64,000 nt of DNA from Anaeromassilibacillus senegalensis (GTDB lineage Bacteria; Bacillota; Clostridia; Oscillospirales; Acutalibacteraceae), in NCBI RefSeq assembly GCF_001261775.1, contig NZ_LN868537.1:868001-932000 (forward strand), written 5' to 3'. Both the position numbers and the translations under genes were made by a program. The notes below the pieces were generated by a model. That model ran no database searches. It was not told the DNA's origin and worked only from the letters and a program-made list of their open reading frames with translations. Position 1 is the stretch's first letter. Each line of letters begins with the position of its first letter. Shown here one piece after another: positions 25,094-33,226 of this stretch.

Positions 25094-25497
25094 AAAAGAT
25101 GTTGAAAGAATTTAAAGAATTCGCAGTGCGCGGCAATGTGATGGATATGGCGGTCGGCGTTGTGGTCGGCGGCGCATTCAGTAAAATTGTCACCTCTTTG
25201 GTGGACAGCATCATCATGCCGGCACTTTCCCTGATCACCGGAAAGGTCAATCTGTCCGATCTGGCTTTTACAATGCCGGTTTCTGGCACCGCGCCCATCG
25301 TGCTGGCATACGGCAGCTTTTTGCAAACCGTATTGGACTTCATCCTGATTGCGTTTTCCGTCTTCCTGATGGTAAAGTTTATCAACCGATTCCACAAGAA
25401 GAAGGAAGAACCGCCCAAGGCAGAGCCGGTTCCCAGCAAAGAAGAAGTGCTGCTGACGGAGATTCGCGATCTATTGCAGGAGCAAAACGAAAAATAG
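25090..25497 (+). CDS. mscL: Large-conductance mechanosensitive channel
   Basis: A 135-residue inner-membrane channel that opens under hypo-osmotic shock. The amphipathic N-terminus KEFKEFAVRGNVMDMAVGVVVGGAFSKIVTSLV is followed by TM1, a periplasmic-type loop, TM2 (LDFILIAFSVFLMVKFINRF) and a charged cytoplasmic helix ending EIRDLLQEQ. The start codon overlaps the upstream stop (ATGA), so it is translated as part of the dehydratase-activase operon, an unusual neighbour. It ends at a strong terminator. Confidence 0.95.
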   Translation: MKKMLKEFKEFAVRGNVMDMAVGVVVGGAFSKIVTSLVDSIIMPALSLITGKVNLSDLAFTMPVSGTAPIVLAYGSFLQTVLDFILIAFSVFLMVKFINRFHKKKEEPPKAEPVPSKEEVLLTEIRDLLQEQNEK

Positions 25498-25502
25498 AAA
25501 AT

Positions 25503-25538
25503 AAAAAAGACGGCAGGAAATTTCCTGCCGTCTTTTTA
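25503..25538. terminator. Bidirectional terminator between mscL and the germination operon
   Basis: A perfect palindrome AAAAAGACGGCAGGAAA/TTTCCTGCCGTCTTTTT. T-runs on both strands serve mscL (plus) and gerAC (minus), whose stop codon lies inside it. Confidence 0.93.
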
Positions 25539-26666
25539 TCTGCTGCCGCTTTCCAAACCGGTGATCTCCTGCCCGCCGCGCCGCAGCTTTGCCTCCACTG
25601 TCACGGTAAATTTTGCGTTCGCCATCTCCTGCTTCCAGTTTTCTCCATGCATTCTCCAGTACTCCGGGTCGCTCTGATACACATGACGGCCAAAGTTAAA
25701 AATATCGCTGCTGTTCTTTTTGATGCCGGTAATAATCGCTTCCTCGCATTCCTGTTTTAAGCGCTGTCCCAAAAGCTTTTCCAGGTTCTGATACATTTGA
25801 AAGTCCAGCTTTTTTCCGCTGACCATATCCGCTGCGGCGATGCTCGCGCCGCATTGAATGGAAATATCAAAACGGAGCGGATCCCCGTCCGTGACGGGTT
25901 CTATTTTGGCGTCCGCTTTTTCCAACTCGAAGGTCACTTTGCCGATTTCCGGCACACTAAGGACTTCCGTACCGCCTTCCAGTCTCCCTGTCAGCAGCAG
26001 AAAGCCGCGCGTCTCCTTTTCGTCGAGCTGGGTTTTCAGCTTATCCCCTTGGAATACGGCTGTACCCGCCGCCATGATCTCCTTTTCCTGTTTCTGTACA
26101 ACAGGCAGATACGGCGACGAACCTTCGCCGCGAAGCTGGTTGATCACGTCCAGCATCTCCGCGTTGACGGTTTTTCCGTTGTATTTGCCCGCTTTGGCGA
26201 CCTCTGCGATTTCACGCGCCTGCACATATTTTCCGTCTTCTTTTTTGGTATTCAGGACACCTTCCGCTGTGCCGTTCGCCATCAGGACATTGACAGTGGG
26301 ATGCGCCTCCGGATAGCGGATAAAAAAATCAACCGTATCGCTCAGCCCCCGCTGGGCACACGATTTTCCCAGCACCAACAGCAGGCTGTGGCTGTACAGC
26401 GGCTTTTTGCCTGTTGAAAGGGTGACCGCATTCATCGCGTCCATCGCAGATTTCCCCTCTCCCTGCAAGACCGCCACGGTGTCGTCATCCTTTTCCCCCA
26501 CCTGGCTCACCTGCATCGTCGCCTTATAGGAATCGTTTTCATAGTCGATTCCCACCCCCTGGATCAAAAGGCGCTGGCTCAGCTGCACCTGATAATGACA
26601 GCCCTGCAGCAGAAAGCTGCACAGCAGGCAGATAAAAAGACAGACTGCACAAAATCTTTTTTTCAT
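25536..26666 (-). CDS. gerAC: Spore germination lipoprotein GerAC/GerC family
   Basis: A 376-residue lipoprotein, the C subunit of a nutrient germinant receptor in the spore inner membrane. The signal peptide has lipobox LLQGC with Cys23 as lipid anchor. Then YQVQLSQRLLIQGVGIDYE and a conserved late part with NFGRHVYQSDPEYWRM are typical of GerAC. The ATG overlaps the gerAB stop by 4 bp. Last gene of gerAA-gerAB-gerAC. Confidence 0.94.
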   Translation of the reverse strand: MKKRFCAVCLFICLLCSFLLQGCHYQVQLSQRLLIQGVGIDYENDSYKATMQVSQVGEKDDDTVAVLQGEGKSAMDAMNAVTLSTGKKPLYSHSLLLVLGKSCAQRGLSDTVDFFIRYPEAHPTVNVLMANGTAEGVLNTKKEDGKYVQAREIAEVAKAGKYNGKTVNAEMLDVINQLRGEGSSPYLPVVQKQEKEIMAAGTAVFQGDKLKTQLDEKETRGFLLLTGRLEGGTEVLSVPEIGKVTFELEKADAKIEPVTDGDPLRFDISIQCGASIAAADMVSGKKLDFQMYQNLEKLLGQRLKQECEEAIITGIKKNSSDIFNFGRHVYQSDPEYWRMHGENWKQEMANAKFTVTVEAKLRRGGQEITGLESGSR

Positions 26667-27766
26667 ACCTTTGCATCCTTCCCTGAAAGCTTTTTCCTTT
26701 TGACAATGTCAACCACCAGCAGGACACCGGGAAACAAAACCGCCACACAGCACGTCAGGATGAAGAGCAGCGGCACGCCGTAAAACAGGCGCTGCAGCGG
26801 CAGGGACTTCGTTGTCAATACCGACAGAACCGCAACCGCGATCGCACCAAACGGCAGCACAACCCGGCTCGCCATCTTATTGGTCGCTTTCCGGGCACAG
26901 AGCATGAACAGATAGGCGTCTGTAGACATCTGAATGATCAACCCTGCCGCCCAGATGGTGATGAAAACAACGTCCAGCCGTTCCAGAATGCCGGCGTCCG
27001 CCAGAGCGGCAGCCGTGTATACCGGAAACAGCTGGTTCTTCAAATAGCTTCCGCCCACACCAACCATTCCCAGGATTAAAAAAGAAATCAGGCTGTAGAT
27101 TCCCACATTCCATGCGACAAAACCGTGTTTTTTCTTTCCATGGACGCGCGGCAGCAGCAGCGCCATTGTGGCAAAGCCGGTACTGCGGGCCAAAAACAGA
27201 GCGGTACCGGTCAGCATCTGCTCCGGCCCGTTATAAAGCAGCGGCTCATAATTGATCATCTGTATCTTGGGCAGAAGTGCCACACCGATCCACACAATGC
27301 CGATCACCATAATGACCAGAACAAATCCGGCGGTACGCGCCACCGCTTCAATTCCCTGGTACGCCGTATAGCAGATCACGGCCACAATGGCAAACGCAAT
27401 CAGCCAGACCGGCATTAAGGGTTCCATCACATTGTTAAGAAACAGCTGAAAGAACGACAGATAATAGCTGTCAATTGCCATAAAATACAAGCCGTATAAG
27501 AGCACAAAGACAAGCATGCCCGGCTTTCCCAACAGCTTTTCGGACAGGTCCAAAACGTTTTCCGTCCGGTTGCGCCGATGCAAGAAATACAACGGGAGAA
27601 TGGCGATAAAATTAATACCCAACGCAAGCGCTGCCGACAGGATATTGTCCATCAAATTGCTGCCGCCGCCCAAGAGGGTGTTAAACGTCAGCATGATGAC
27701 GCTTCTGTTGACAAACAGAATGGAAAAAAGCTGTCCGGCACTGATACAATATTTTCTTTGCGTCAT
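26663..27766 (-). CDS. gerAB: Spore germination permease GerAB family
   Basis: A 367-residue integral membrane protein of the APC superfamily branch used by GerAB subunits, which bind the germinant amino acid or other nutrient. About ten hydrophobic segments are visible, starting with ISAGQLFSILFVNRSVIMLTF. Other landmarks are FFQLFLNNVMEPLMPVWLIAF and LARSTGFATMALLLPRV. It overlaps gerAA and gerAC by 4 bp at each end, so the three are translated in a coupled way. Confidence 0.93.
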   Translation of the reverse strand: MTQRKYCISAGQLFSILFVNRSVIMLTFNTLLGGGSNLMDNILSAALALGINFIAILPLYFLHRRNRTENVLDLSEKLLGKPGMLVFVLLYGLYFMAIDSYYLSFFQLFLNNVMEPLMPVWLIAFAIVAVICYTAYQGIEAVARTAGFVLVIMVIGIVWIGVALLPKIQMINYEPLLYNGPEQMLTGTALFLARSTGFATMALLLPRVHGKKKHGFVAWNVGIYSLISFLILGMVGVGGSYLKNQLFPVYTAAALADAGILERLDVVFITIWAAGLIIQMSTDAYLFMLCARKATNKMASRVVLPFGAIAVAVLSVLTTKSLPLQRLFYGVPLLFILTCCVAVLFPGVLLVVDIVKRKKLSGKDAKV

Positions 27767-29238
27767 AATTCATTTCCTTTTTGATCCGCATTTTTGATAT
27801 CCGAGCCCGGCATATTCTGCACCAGCTCCACATCCTTGGAAAGCACCCGCCAGCTTGCCCGGACCAGCACATCGCGCATACTTTTCAGATTGAAGGGCGA
27901 CAGCGGCGCGCTGAAGGGAATCTGATACACCATCTCGCTGCAAATGTTGATGATCATGACCATTAAGCCCAGCGCCAATCCCCAAAAACCCAGCGTACCG
28001 CCCACAACAATAAAGGCAAAGCGCATGATGGCAATCGGGCCGTACATGTTGGGTGTGACATAGGAGGCGGTTGCTGTCAATGCGATAACCATCAGCGTCG
28101 GCGCACCCACCAGACCGGAGTTGACGGCCGTTTCTCCAATGACCAGCGCGCCGACGATACTGACCGCGTTGCTCAGCGGCTGTGGAACCCGCAGGCCCGC
28201 CTCACGCATGATCTCATACAGAAAATGTATGATAATCGCTTCCAGCATAACGGGAAAAGGTGTGGTCGCCTCTGCCTGCGCGATTTTCAGCATCAGCGCT
28301 TCCGGCATAAGCTCCGGATGGAAGGTTGTGGCAGACACATAAAAGCCCGGCAGAAAAACCGCCAGGAAGAAGGAAAAGAATTTTAACCAACGGCTGAATG
28401 TGGCGTAAAACGGGCGAAACGCATAGTCGTCAAAGCTTTGGAAATTCTCTACAAAGAGATGCGGCACAACCAGTACGTTCGGCGTACCGTCCACAATGAC
28501 AGCGACGCGTCCTTCCGCGATCTTTCCGCAGACCGTGTCCGGCCGCTCTGAAAGGCCGACGCCGGTAAAAATAAAATGACTGCTGCGCCGCACCATCTGG
28601 TGTGAAATATAACCGGCGGCCAGCACCGTTTCCATCTGTACATCTTTGATCCGTTTTTTGACGCGGTTGAGCACCTCCGGAGAAACCGTGTCCCGCAAAT
28701 AGCAGATGCAAATGTTTGTTTTGCTTTCTTTCCCTATGGTAAACAGCTCAAATTTGAGCTTCGGCGTATGCATTCTGCGCCGGATCATCGACATATTGAT
28801 CAGAAAAGGCTCCACAAATCCCTCGCGGGAGCCGCGCTGAGTCACTTCGTTCTGCGGCTCGGAAATGCCGCGGAAGGAAAAGCCCTGTACGCTGAACGCC
28901 ATCATGCGGATACAGCCGTCGATCGCCAGAAGTGCAAACCCGTTCATCAGCTTCTGCATCGCCGCATCGTATGTGTCCACCGCCGTTTGGTCCACCGTGG
29001 CCAGGGTATTGTTGCAGATGTAGTCAAATTTTTTTACAGGGTCCTGTTCCAGAATTGTACCGTTCAGTATGGGATTCATAATGCCCTGTGCGATGACCTG
29101 TTTATTGACCATGCCTTCCAGCGTCAGCAGGGCGGCGTCTGTACCGGTAATTTCAAATTTACGCATCACAAAATCGGCGCTGCCGTCAAACTGTGTATCA
29201 AAATAGTTTAAATTCTCTTTCAAGGATGCTGCCATCAT
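27763..29238 (-). CDS. gerAA: Spore germination receptor subunit GerAA family
   Basis: A 491-residue A subunit of the GerA-type receptor. The soluble N-terminal part (about 1-265) contains NKQVIAQGIMNPIL and ICICYLRDTVSPEVLNRVKKRI. It is followed by membrane helices with FSRWLKFFSFFLAVFLPGFYVSATTFHPELMP and LVIGETAVNSGLVGAP, a strongly conserved GerAA signature. The frame extends upstream, but the ATG at 29238 is chosen because GAGGTG sits 6 bp before it. Presence of the full gerAA-AB-AC operon implies that the host makes endospores. The germinant is not predictable. Confidence 0.94.
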   Translation of the reverse strand: MMAASLKENLNYFDTQFDGSADFVMRKFEITGTDAALLTLEGMVNKQVIAQGIMNPILNGTILEQDPVKKFDYICNNTLATVDQTAVDTYDAAMQKLMNGFALLAIDGCIRMMAFSVQGFSFRGISEPQNEVTQRGSREGFVEPFLINMSMIRRRMHTPKLKFELFTIGKESKTNICICYLRDTVSPEVLNRVKKRIKDVQMETVLAAGYISHQMVRRSSHFIFTGVGLSERPDTVCGKIAEGRVAVIVDGTPNVLVVPHLFVENFQSFDDYAFRPFYATFSRWLKFFSFFLAVFLPGFYVSATTFHPELMPEALMLKIAQAEATTPFPVMLEAIIIHFLYEIMREAGLRVPQPLSNAVSIVGALVIGETAVNSGLVGAPTLMVIALTATASYVTPNMYGPIAIMRFAFIVVGGTLGFWGLALGLMVMIINICSEMVYQIPFSAPLSPFNLKSMRDVLVRASWRVLSKDVELVQNMPGSDIKNADQKGNEL

Positions 29239-29376
29239 TGCTATCACCTCATCACGGTTAATTTTGACAATCTGCCCGGCAATTATACACGCTTTCTTTG
29301 CAATCCTCTTCCCGGAATTTCGGCTGAAAACAGAATAAACCGCTGGTAACCGTCCATACTGTTTCCAGATGCAAAT

Positions 29377-29410
29377 AAAAAAATCACCTCCGCTGCCTGT
29401 GTATGCGGAG
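29377..29410 (-). terminator. Terminator-like hairpin upstream of gerAA
   Basis: On the minus strand CTCCGC (29410-29405) pairs with GCGGAG (29393-29388), followed by GTGATTTTTTTATTT. No minus-strand gene lies directly upstream, so it may act as an attenuator or guard against read-through into the germination operon. Confidence 0.4.
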
Positions 29411-29442
29411 TAAAAATCTAAACAGAATGGTGGCATTAACGT

Positions 29443-30114
29443 ATGGCAATCTCTTTAATCAGAACCCTGCTGCTATACATAGTGATTATTGTAGCAGTCA
29501 GGCTGATGGGCAAGCGGCAGATCAGCGAACTGCAAACCAGCGAGCTGGTGGTCACCCTGCTGATTTCCGACATTGCGGCGATTCCGATGCAGGATACCGG
29601 ACAGCCTCTGGTGAGCGGTTTTATTCCCATCGCGGTGCTGGTCATGTGCGAAATCCTGGTTTCCGTTTTAATGCTGAAAATCCCCAAATTCCGCAGGATG
29701 GTCTGCGGGCGTCCCATTGTCGTCATCAGCGACGGTAAGCTGATCCAGGCGGAAATGAAACGGCTGCGTATGTCCACCGAAGACCTCGGCGAACAGCTGC
29801 GCGAAAAAAGCGTGTTCAGCCTGGAGGACGTCGCGTACGCGATCATCGAGACAAACGGAAAGCTCAGCGTCATCAAAAAGCCGGATAAAGAGACGCCCAC
29901 CGCAGGTATGATGGGCGTAGCCCTGCCGAACACCGGTATCGAAACGGTCGTTGTCAGCGACGGCGTCATTTCGGAATTTGCCACAAAGCTCTGCAACAAA
30001 ACGCCGGAGTGGATAAAGGGCATTCTGCATGCAAAAAACGTACGATTAGAAGATGTATTCATTATGACCGCCAACACAAAGGGCGACTATAATATTATCC
30101 CAAAGGAAATATAA
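29443..30114 (+). CDS. DUF421 membrane protein (YetF-like)
   Basis: A 223-residue protein with about three N-terminal transmembrane helices (LLLYIVIIVAVRLMG, LVVTLLISDIAAIPM, IPIAVLVMCEILVSVLML) and the DUF421 hallmark MGKRQISELQTSELVVTLLISD. The cytoplasmic part has GRPIVVISDGKLIQAEMKRLRMS and FSLEDVAYAIIETNGKLSV. Several spore-forming Firmicutes have paralogs expressed in sporulation, but the biochemical role is unknown. It is followed after 13 bp by a DUF4363 gene, a recurrent pairing, and is divergent from the germination operon. Confidence 0.9.
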   Translation: MAISLIRTLLLYIVIIVAVRLMGKRQISELQTSELVVTLLISDIAAIPMQDTGQPLVSGFIPIAVLVMCEILVSVLMLKIPKFRRMVCGRPIVVISDGKLIQAEMKRLRMSTEDLGEQLREKSVFSLEDVAYAIIETNGKLSVIKKPDKETPTAGMMGVALPNTGIETVVVSDGVISEFATKLCNKTPEWIKGILHAKNVRLEDVFIMTANTKGDYNIIPKEI

Positions 30115-30127
30115 GGAGGGGAATCCA

Positions 30128-30508
30128 ATGAAACGGCTTTGGGCCTCTGCTATCATTCTGGTGGTTACCCTGACGCTTTGCTGGCTGGGAATTAACACGA
30201 CGCTTAACCACTCCACGCATTTGAGCGAAGCCCTGGAACAGGCACAGGCAGCTGTGGAAAGCGGCGATATCGCAACCGCCATTCAGTTGAGCGAACAGGC
30301 GGAATCCGATTGGAGGGATTCCCATCAGATTATGTGTACGTACATCCCCCATACGCGGTTGGAATCGCTCGATATGTCCCTGTCCACATTGGCGCCATTG
30401 CTGCGGCACGGCGCTCTGGACGAGTTCTCCGCCGAACGGGCGCGCGCATCCGCACAAATTGCCAGCCTGCGTGAAACAGAACTGCCTACTTTGCAGAATA
30501 TTTTATAA
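30128..30508 (+). CDS. DUF4363 family protein
   Basis: A 126-residue protein with a signal-anchor helix (ASAIILVVTLTLCWLGI) and an all-helical outer domain (LSEALEQAQAAVESGDIATAIQLSEQAESDW, then a second helical pair). This matches the DUF4363 proteins often encoded next to DUF421 genes. The arrangement suggests that it sits on the outer face of the membrane and partners with the upstream protein. The function is unknown. AAGGAGGGG precedes the ATG. Confidence 0.82.
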   Translation: MKRLWASAIILVVTLTLCWLGINTTLNHSTHLSEALEQAQAAVESGDIATAIQLSEQAESDWRDSHQIMCTYIPHTRLESLDMSLSTLAPLLRHGALDEFSAERARASAQIASLRETELPTLQNIL

Positions 30509-30515
30509 AAGACCA

Positions 30516-30560
30516 AAACGGCTGTTGTGTTTGTTATAAACACAGCAGCCGTTTCTATCA
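30516..30560 (+). terminator. Intrinsic terminator after the DUF421/DUF4363 pair
   Basis: AAACGGCTG pairs with CAGCCGTTT, with an inner TGTGTTT/AAACACA pairing and a short T-rich tail TTTCTAT. Confidence 0.7.
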
Positions 30561-30570
30561 TCCCATACAA

Positions 30571-30607
30571 AAAGGACAGCGGGAACCATCCCGCTGTCCT
30601 TGCTTTT
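30571..30607. terminator. Terminator at the 3' end of nrdR
   Basis: GGACAGCGGGA pairs with TCCCGCTGTCC (30574-30599). The minus strand then reads TTTTTGT, the plus strand TTGCTTTTTTA. Confidence 0.88.
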
Positions 30608-31078
30608 TTACTTTAAAGACCTGGATTTCATGATCCGGTCCAGTTCCTCTTTGAATGTTGCAATATCCTTAAACTCCCGATACACGGATGCAAACCGTAC
30701 ATACGCCACTTCATCCAGCTCTTTCAGCTTTTCCATCGCAAGCCTGCCAATCTCGTGAGAGGGAACCTCTCTGTCGAGGGAATTCTGCATGCTCCCCTCA
30801 ATCTCATCCACCACCCGCTCCAGCATGGCAACGGAAACCGGGCGCTTCTCGCAGGCGCGCAGCAAACCGTTCATCAGCTTATTGCGGTCAAAGCTCTCAC
30901 GGGATTTATCTTTTTTAATCACAATCAAAGGAACTGTTTCAATCACTTCATACGTGGTAAACCGTTTTGCACATTTCAGGCACTCTCTGCGCCGCCGAAT
31001 GCGCTCCCCTTCGTCTGTGGGACGGGAATCGATCACCTTGCTCTCTTCATAACCGCAATATGGGCATTTCACATGCAT
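30608..31078 (-). CDS. nrdR: Transcriptional repressor NrdR
   Basis: A 156-residue (deoxy)ATP-sensing repressor of ribonucleotide reductase genes. The zinc ribbon has Cys5/Cys8 and Cys33/Cys36 (CPYC, CLKC). The ATP-cone (about 49-139) starts [19 protein letters not shown] and ends near [11 protein letters not shown]. No ribonucleotide reductase gene lies nearby, which is common in Clostridia. It is monocistronic with its own promoter and terminator. Confidence 0.97.
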   Translation of the reverse strand: MHVKCPYCGYEESKVIDSRPTDEGERIRRRRECLKCAKRFTTYEVIETVPLIVIKKDKSRESFDRNKLMNGLLRACEKRPVSVAMLERVVDEIEGSMQNSLDREVPSHEIGRLAMEKLKELDEVAYVRFASVYREFKDIATFKEELDRIMKSRSLK

Positions 31079-31113
31079 TACCCCTCTACTATAGCGTTGG
31101 ATTCTTTAGGCTA

Positions 31114-31143
31114 ATTGTAACATATTTGTAACGGTTTATTCAA
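31114..31143 (-). promoter_or_regulatory. Sigma-A promoter of nrdR
   Basis: On the minus strand TTGAAT (31143-31138), 18 bp, TACAAT (31119-31114). Confidence 0.6.
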
Positions 31144-31173
31144 GCTTTTTAGATCGAAAAGTTCAAGAAAAAC

Positions 31174-31956
31174 CTAAATCAGACGTTCTACGACCGACCT
31201 CGCCATACAAACCTCCTGCAAATTTTTAAAATTACTCCGGTAAACCTCTATGATCAGGTCCCCCTGATAGCCAAAGTCCGCGATCAATCTGCGAAAACGG
31301 TCGTAATCCATTGTACCGGACCCCGGCAGCAGACAATCCGACTGCGGCGTGTTGTCATTGATATGGATATGGATCAGGCGTTCGCCCATTGCGGCACAGA
31401 CGGCATAAGGGTCCTGCCCCGCACGGACCGCCTGCTTGATATCGCATACAAACGCACAGGTATCCTTCAGATAGGAACGCATCTGAGAGATAAACGCGGG
31501 CGTTTCACTGCGGAACTGGTTGACGTTTTCCTGCGCCAGAGTCACGCCGTAGCTTTTCCCCAAGGCATATAAAGCCGCGTAGCGTTCAAAATAGGCTTCC
31601 TTTGTCAATTTGCTGTATTGGTAGTCTCTTTGTCCGTGCAGCACCACAATTTCCGCCCCCAGCAGATTTGCGGCTTCAAAATACTGCTTATAAAATTCCA
31701 GACTGTCGCGGAACCTGCGCTCATACTCCGAAAACAATAAAAAGCCTTCGTATCCGGAGGTAAACGGATGGACCGATTTAATCCGGGCGCCGTATGCGTC
31801 CGCGTGCTTTTTTAATTCCTTCAAATAAACCGGTGAAAGCTCTGAAAACGTATTTAAAAACACTTCAAACAGGCGAAAATCCATGGAAAGCAGCGTGGAA
31901 AGCGACTGCTCCAGTTCCATGGGATATAGGCAAGCTGTGGAAATCCCCACCTGCAT
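31174..31956 (-). CDS. Xylose isomerase-like TIM barrel protein (sugar phosphate isomerase/epimerase family)
   Basis: A 260-residue TIM barrel of the AP endonuclease 2 superfamily. Metal-binding positions can be read in AEIVVLHGQRDY (His), VTLAQENVNQF (Glu), FVCDIKQAV (Asp), IHIHINDN (His-x-His-x-Asp-like) and LIIEVYRSNF (final Glu). Members isomerise or epimerise sugars or cleave at abasic sites; the exact reaction is not evident. It stands alone, with an ATG preceded by AGGAG and no visible partner. Confidence 0.8.
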   Translation of the reverse strand: MQVGISTACLYPMELEQSLSTLLSMDFRLFEVFLNTFSELSPVYLKELKKHADAYGARIKSVHPFTSGYEGFLLFSEYERRFRDSLEFYKQYFEAANLLGAEIVVLHGQRDYQYSKLTKEAYFERYAALYALGKSYGVTLAQENVNQFRSETPAFISQMRSYLKDTCAFVCDIKQAVRAGQDPYAVCAAMGERLIHIHINDNTPQSDCLLPGSGTMDYDRFRRLIADFGYQGDLIIEVYRSNFKNLQEVCMARSVVERLI

Positions 31957-32070
31957 ATGCGCAGCACTCCTTTTTGTTTGCTGAACCCCGTCCAGCGTTG
32001 ATTTGTTTATTATATCATCGAATGAATGAAAAATCCAGTTTATTCAAGGGGATTCCCGTGCATACTAAAA

Positions 32071-32181
32071 ATAAAAAATAGTTGATTCCGAAGAAACCTC
32101 CGCGCAGAACGACAGAAAAACCACAGCAGACCATTTTTTGTTGCGTTTAGAAGTGAAAAATCTCACGATTTTCTTAATGCA
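32071..32181. repeat. Tandem repeat, copy 1 (about 111 bp)
   Basis: First of two adjacent direct repeats. The first 75 bp, 32071-32145, match copy 2 at 71 of 75 positions; the remaining 36 bp are only loosely similar (CTC-CGATTTTCT). The 364-bp gap from 31957 to 32320 consists of this pair plus AT-rich flanks. Confidence 0.9.
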
Positions 32182-32294
32182 ATAAAAAATAGTTGATTCC
32201 GAAGAAACCTCCGCGTGGAACGACAGGAAAACCACAGCAGTCCATTTTTTGTTGCGCGTGGCTATCTCGGGATTTTCTATAAACCATGGGCGCA
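32182..32294. repeat. Tandem repeat, copy 2
   Basis: Second copy; the conserved core is 32182-32256 and the unit ends in GCGCA before AATAAAAAC, as copy 1 ends in ATGCA before AATAAAAAAT. On the minus strand both cores can be read as NKKW(T/S)AVVFLSF-AEVSSESTIFY, but three of the four base differences change residues, so coding constraint is doubtful. Confidence 0.88.
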
Positions 32295-32320
32295 ATAAAA
32301 ACAGAAAGGCGGTAACAAGG

Positions 32321-32764
32321 ATGGTCACCAATCAGAATACACAGCTATTAAAGGAAATCTATGAGGCATCCGCCATGGGCATGGAGGCAACCAAGCTGGT
32401 CCTCCCCAAAGTAACCGATGAATCCCTGCGCGGAGAAATTGAGCGGCAGGCACAGAAATACAAGGGGCTGGCGGTAAAAACTGAAAAAATGCTGGCAAAG
32501 CAGGGCGAAACGCCGGACGCGGAACCCGCCATGAAAAAAGCCATGCTTTGGGGCTCCGTACAGATGAATACGCTGGTCGACTCCTCCCCCACGCATATTG
32601 CGGAAATGATGATCAGCGGCACCACCATGGGCATCATCGACATGACCAAAAAGCTGAACCAGCTGGATGAAGCCGACGCGGGCGCCAAAAAACTGGCGGA
32701 AGAATATATCCAGGGCGAGCAGAAAAATATTGAACTCCTGAAGCAGCATTTGGGTACTGTTTAA
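32321..32764 (+). CDS. Helical (ferritin-like) protein of unknown function
   Basis: A 147-residue soluble protein predicted as four long helices: LLKEIYEASAMGMEATKLVLPKV, LRGEIERQAQKYKGLAVKTEKMLAKQ, a middle helix with MKKAMLWGSVQMNTLV, and AGAKKLAEEYIQGEQKNIELLKQHL. This resembles the ferritin-like/DUF bundle proteins of Clostridia, but the clear Glu-x-x-His metal pairs of true ferritins are not seen. The ATG at 32321 is chosen because AAAGGCGG (32305-32312) precedes it. The frame is open further upstream, but that stretch lies within the tandem repeat. It stands immediately after repeat copy 2. Confidence 0.75.
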   Translation: MVTNQNTQLLKEIYEASAMGMEATKLVLPKVTDESLRGEIERQAQKYKGLAVKTEKMLAKQGETPDAEPAMKKAMLWGSVQMNTLVDSSPTHIAEMMISGTTMGIIDMTKKLNQLDEADAGAKKLAEEYIQGEQKNIELLKQHLGTV

Positions 32765-32789
32765 GTTCCGCCGTTTCATTTTGCCAAGA

Positions 32790-32834
32790 TTGCAAAAAAC
32801 ACCTCCCGCATCTTAAAACAGTGCAGGAGGTGTT
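32790..32834 (-). terminator. Terminator of the AbrB-like gene
   Basis: AACACCTCC pairs with GGAGGTGTT (32798-32834). On the minus strand TTTTTTGC follows. The plus strand has only CCCTTTTC, so it may weakly serve the upstream gene too. Confidence 0.82.
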
Positions 32835-32870
32835 CCCTTTTCACATTTACATCTTTGTCTATTCCTATTT

Positions 32871-33119
32871 TCATTTCAACTCTGCAATACAATTATCGCA
32901 AAGATAATAACCCGATACAACTTTTTTCAGATTCTCTGTCGACCTGCATTTCAAGCATATTCTGGTTGCCTTTCGCAAGATAACCTGTTCGTTCTCCTCG
33001 TCTACCAGAATCTCCAAACCACTTGTTTCTTCAATGCCTAATACATGTCTTACTTCGACCGGGAGTACCACACGTCCCAATTCGTCTACTTTTCTGATTA
33101 CGCCCGTTGATTTGACCAT
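32871..33119 (-). CDS. AbrB-family transition-state regulator with C-terminal zinc finger
   Basis: An 82-residue DNA-binding protein. The N-terminal swapped-hairpin AbrB fold has STGVIRKVDELGRVVLPVEVRHVLGI and LEILVDEENEQVILRK. The C-terminal part holds Cys55/Cys58 and Cys74/Cys77 (CLKC, CDNC), a likely zinc site, as in clostridial AbrB homologs that control post-exponential genes. It is divergent from an XRE regulator, and its promoter overlaps repeated CTTTAACA boxes. Autoregulation or control by the XRE protein is inferred. Confidence 0.93.
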   Translation of the reverse strand: MVKSTGVIRKVDELGRVVLPVEVRHVLGIEETSGLEILVDEENEQVILRKATRICLKCRSTENLKKVVSGYYLCDNCIAELK

Positions 33120-33197
33120 TGTTTACAGCTCCTATCTTGTGTTCTATTTTGCCTGTGTACTTTCCATACATGAGCAAAATTTCCGCGTTTCTGATCT

Positions 33198-33226
33198 TTA
33201 ACACAAGAATACTGCTTTTTTATGTT
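33198..33226 (+). promoter_or_regulatory. Possible promoter of the XRE gene
   Basis: TTAACA (33198-33203), 17 bp, TATGTT (33221-33226). It shares bases with two of the three operator-like boxes. Confidence 0.45.

Noticed and set aside
32065-32331. Minus-strand peptide with two copies of NKKW-AVVFLSF
   Set aside because: It arises by reading through both tandem repeats; base differences between copies mostly change residues, and no ribosome-binding site is visible. Kept as a repeat, not a gene.
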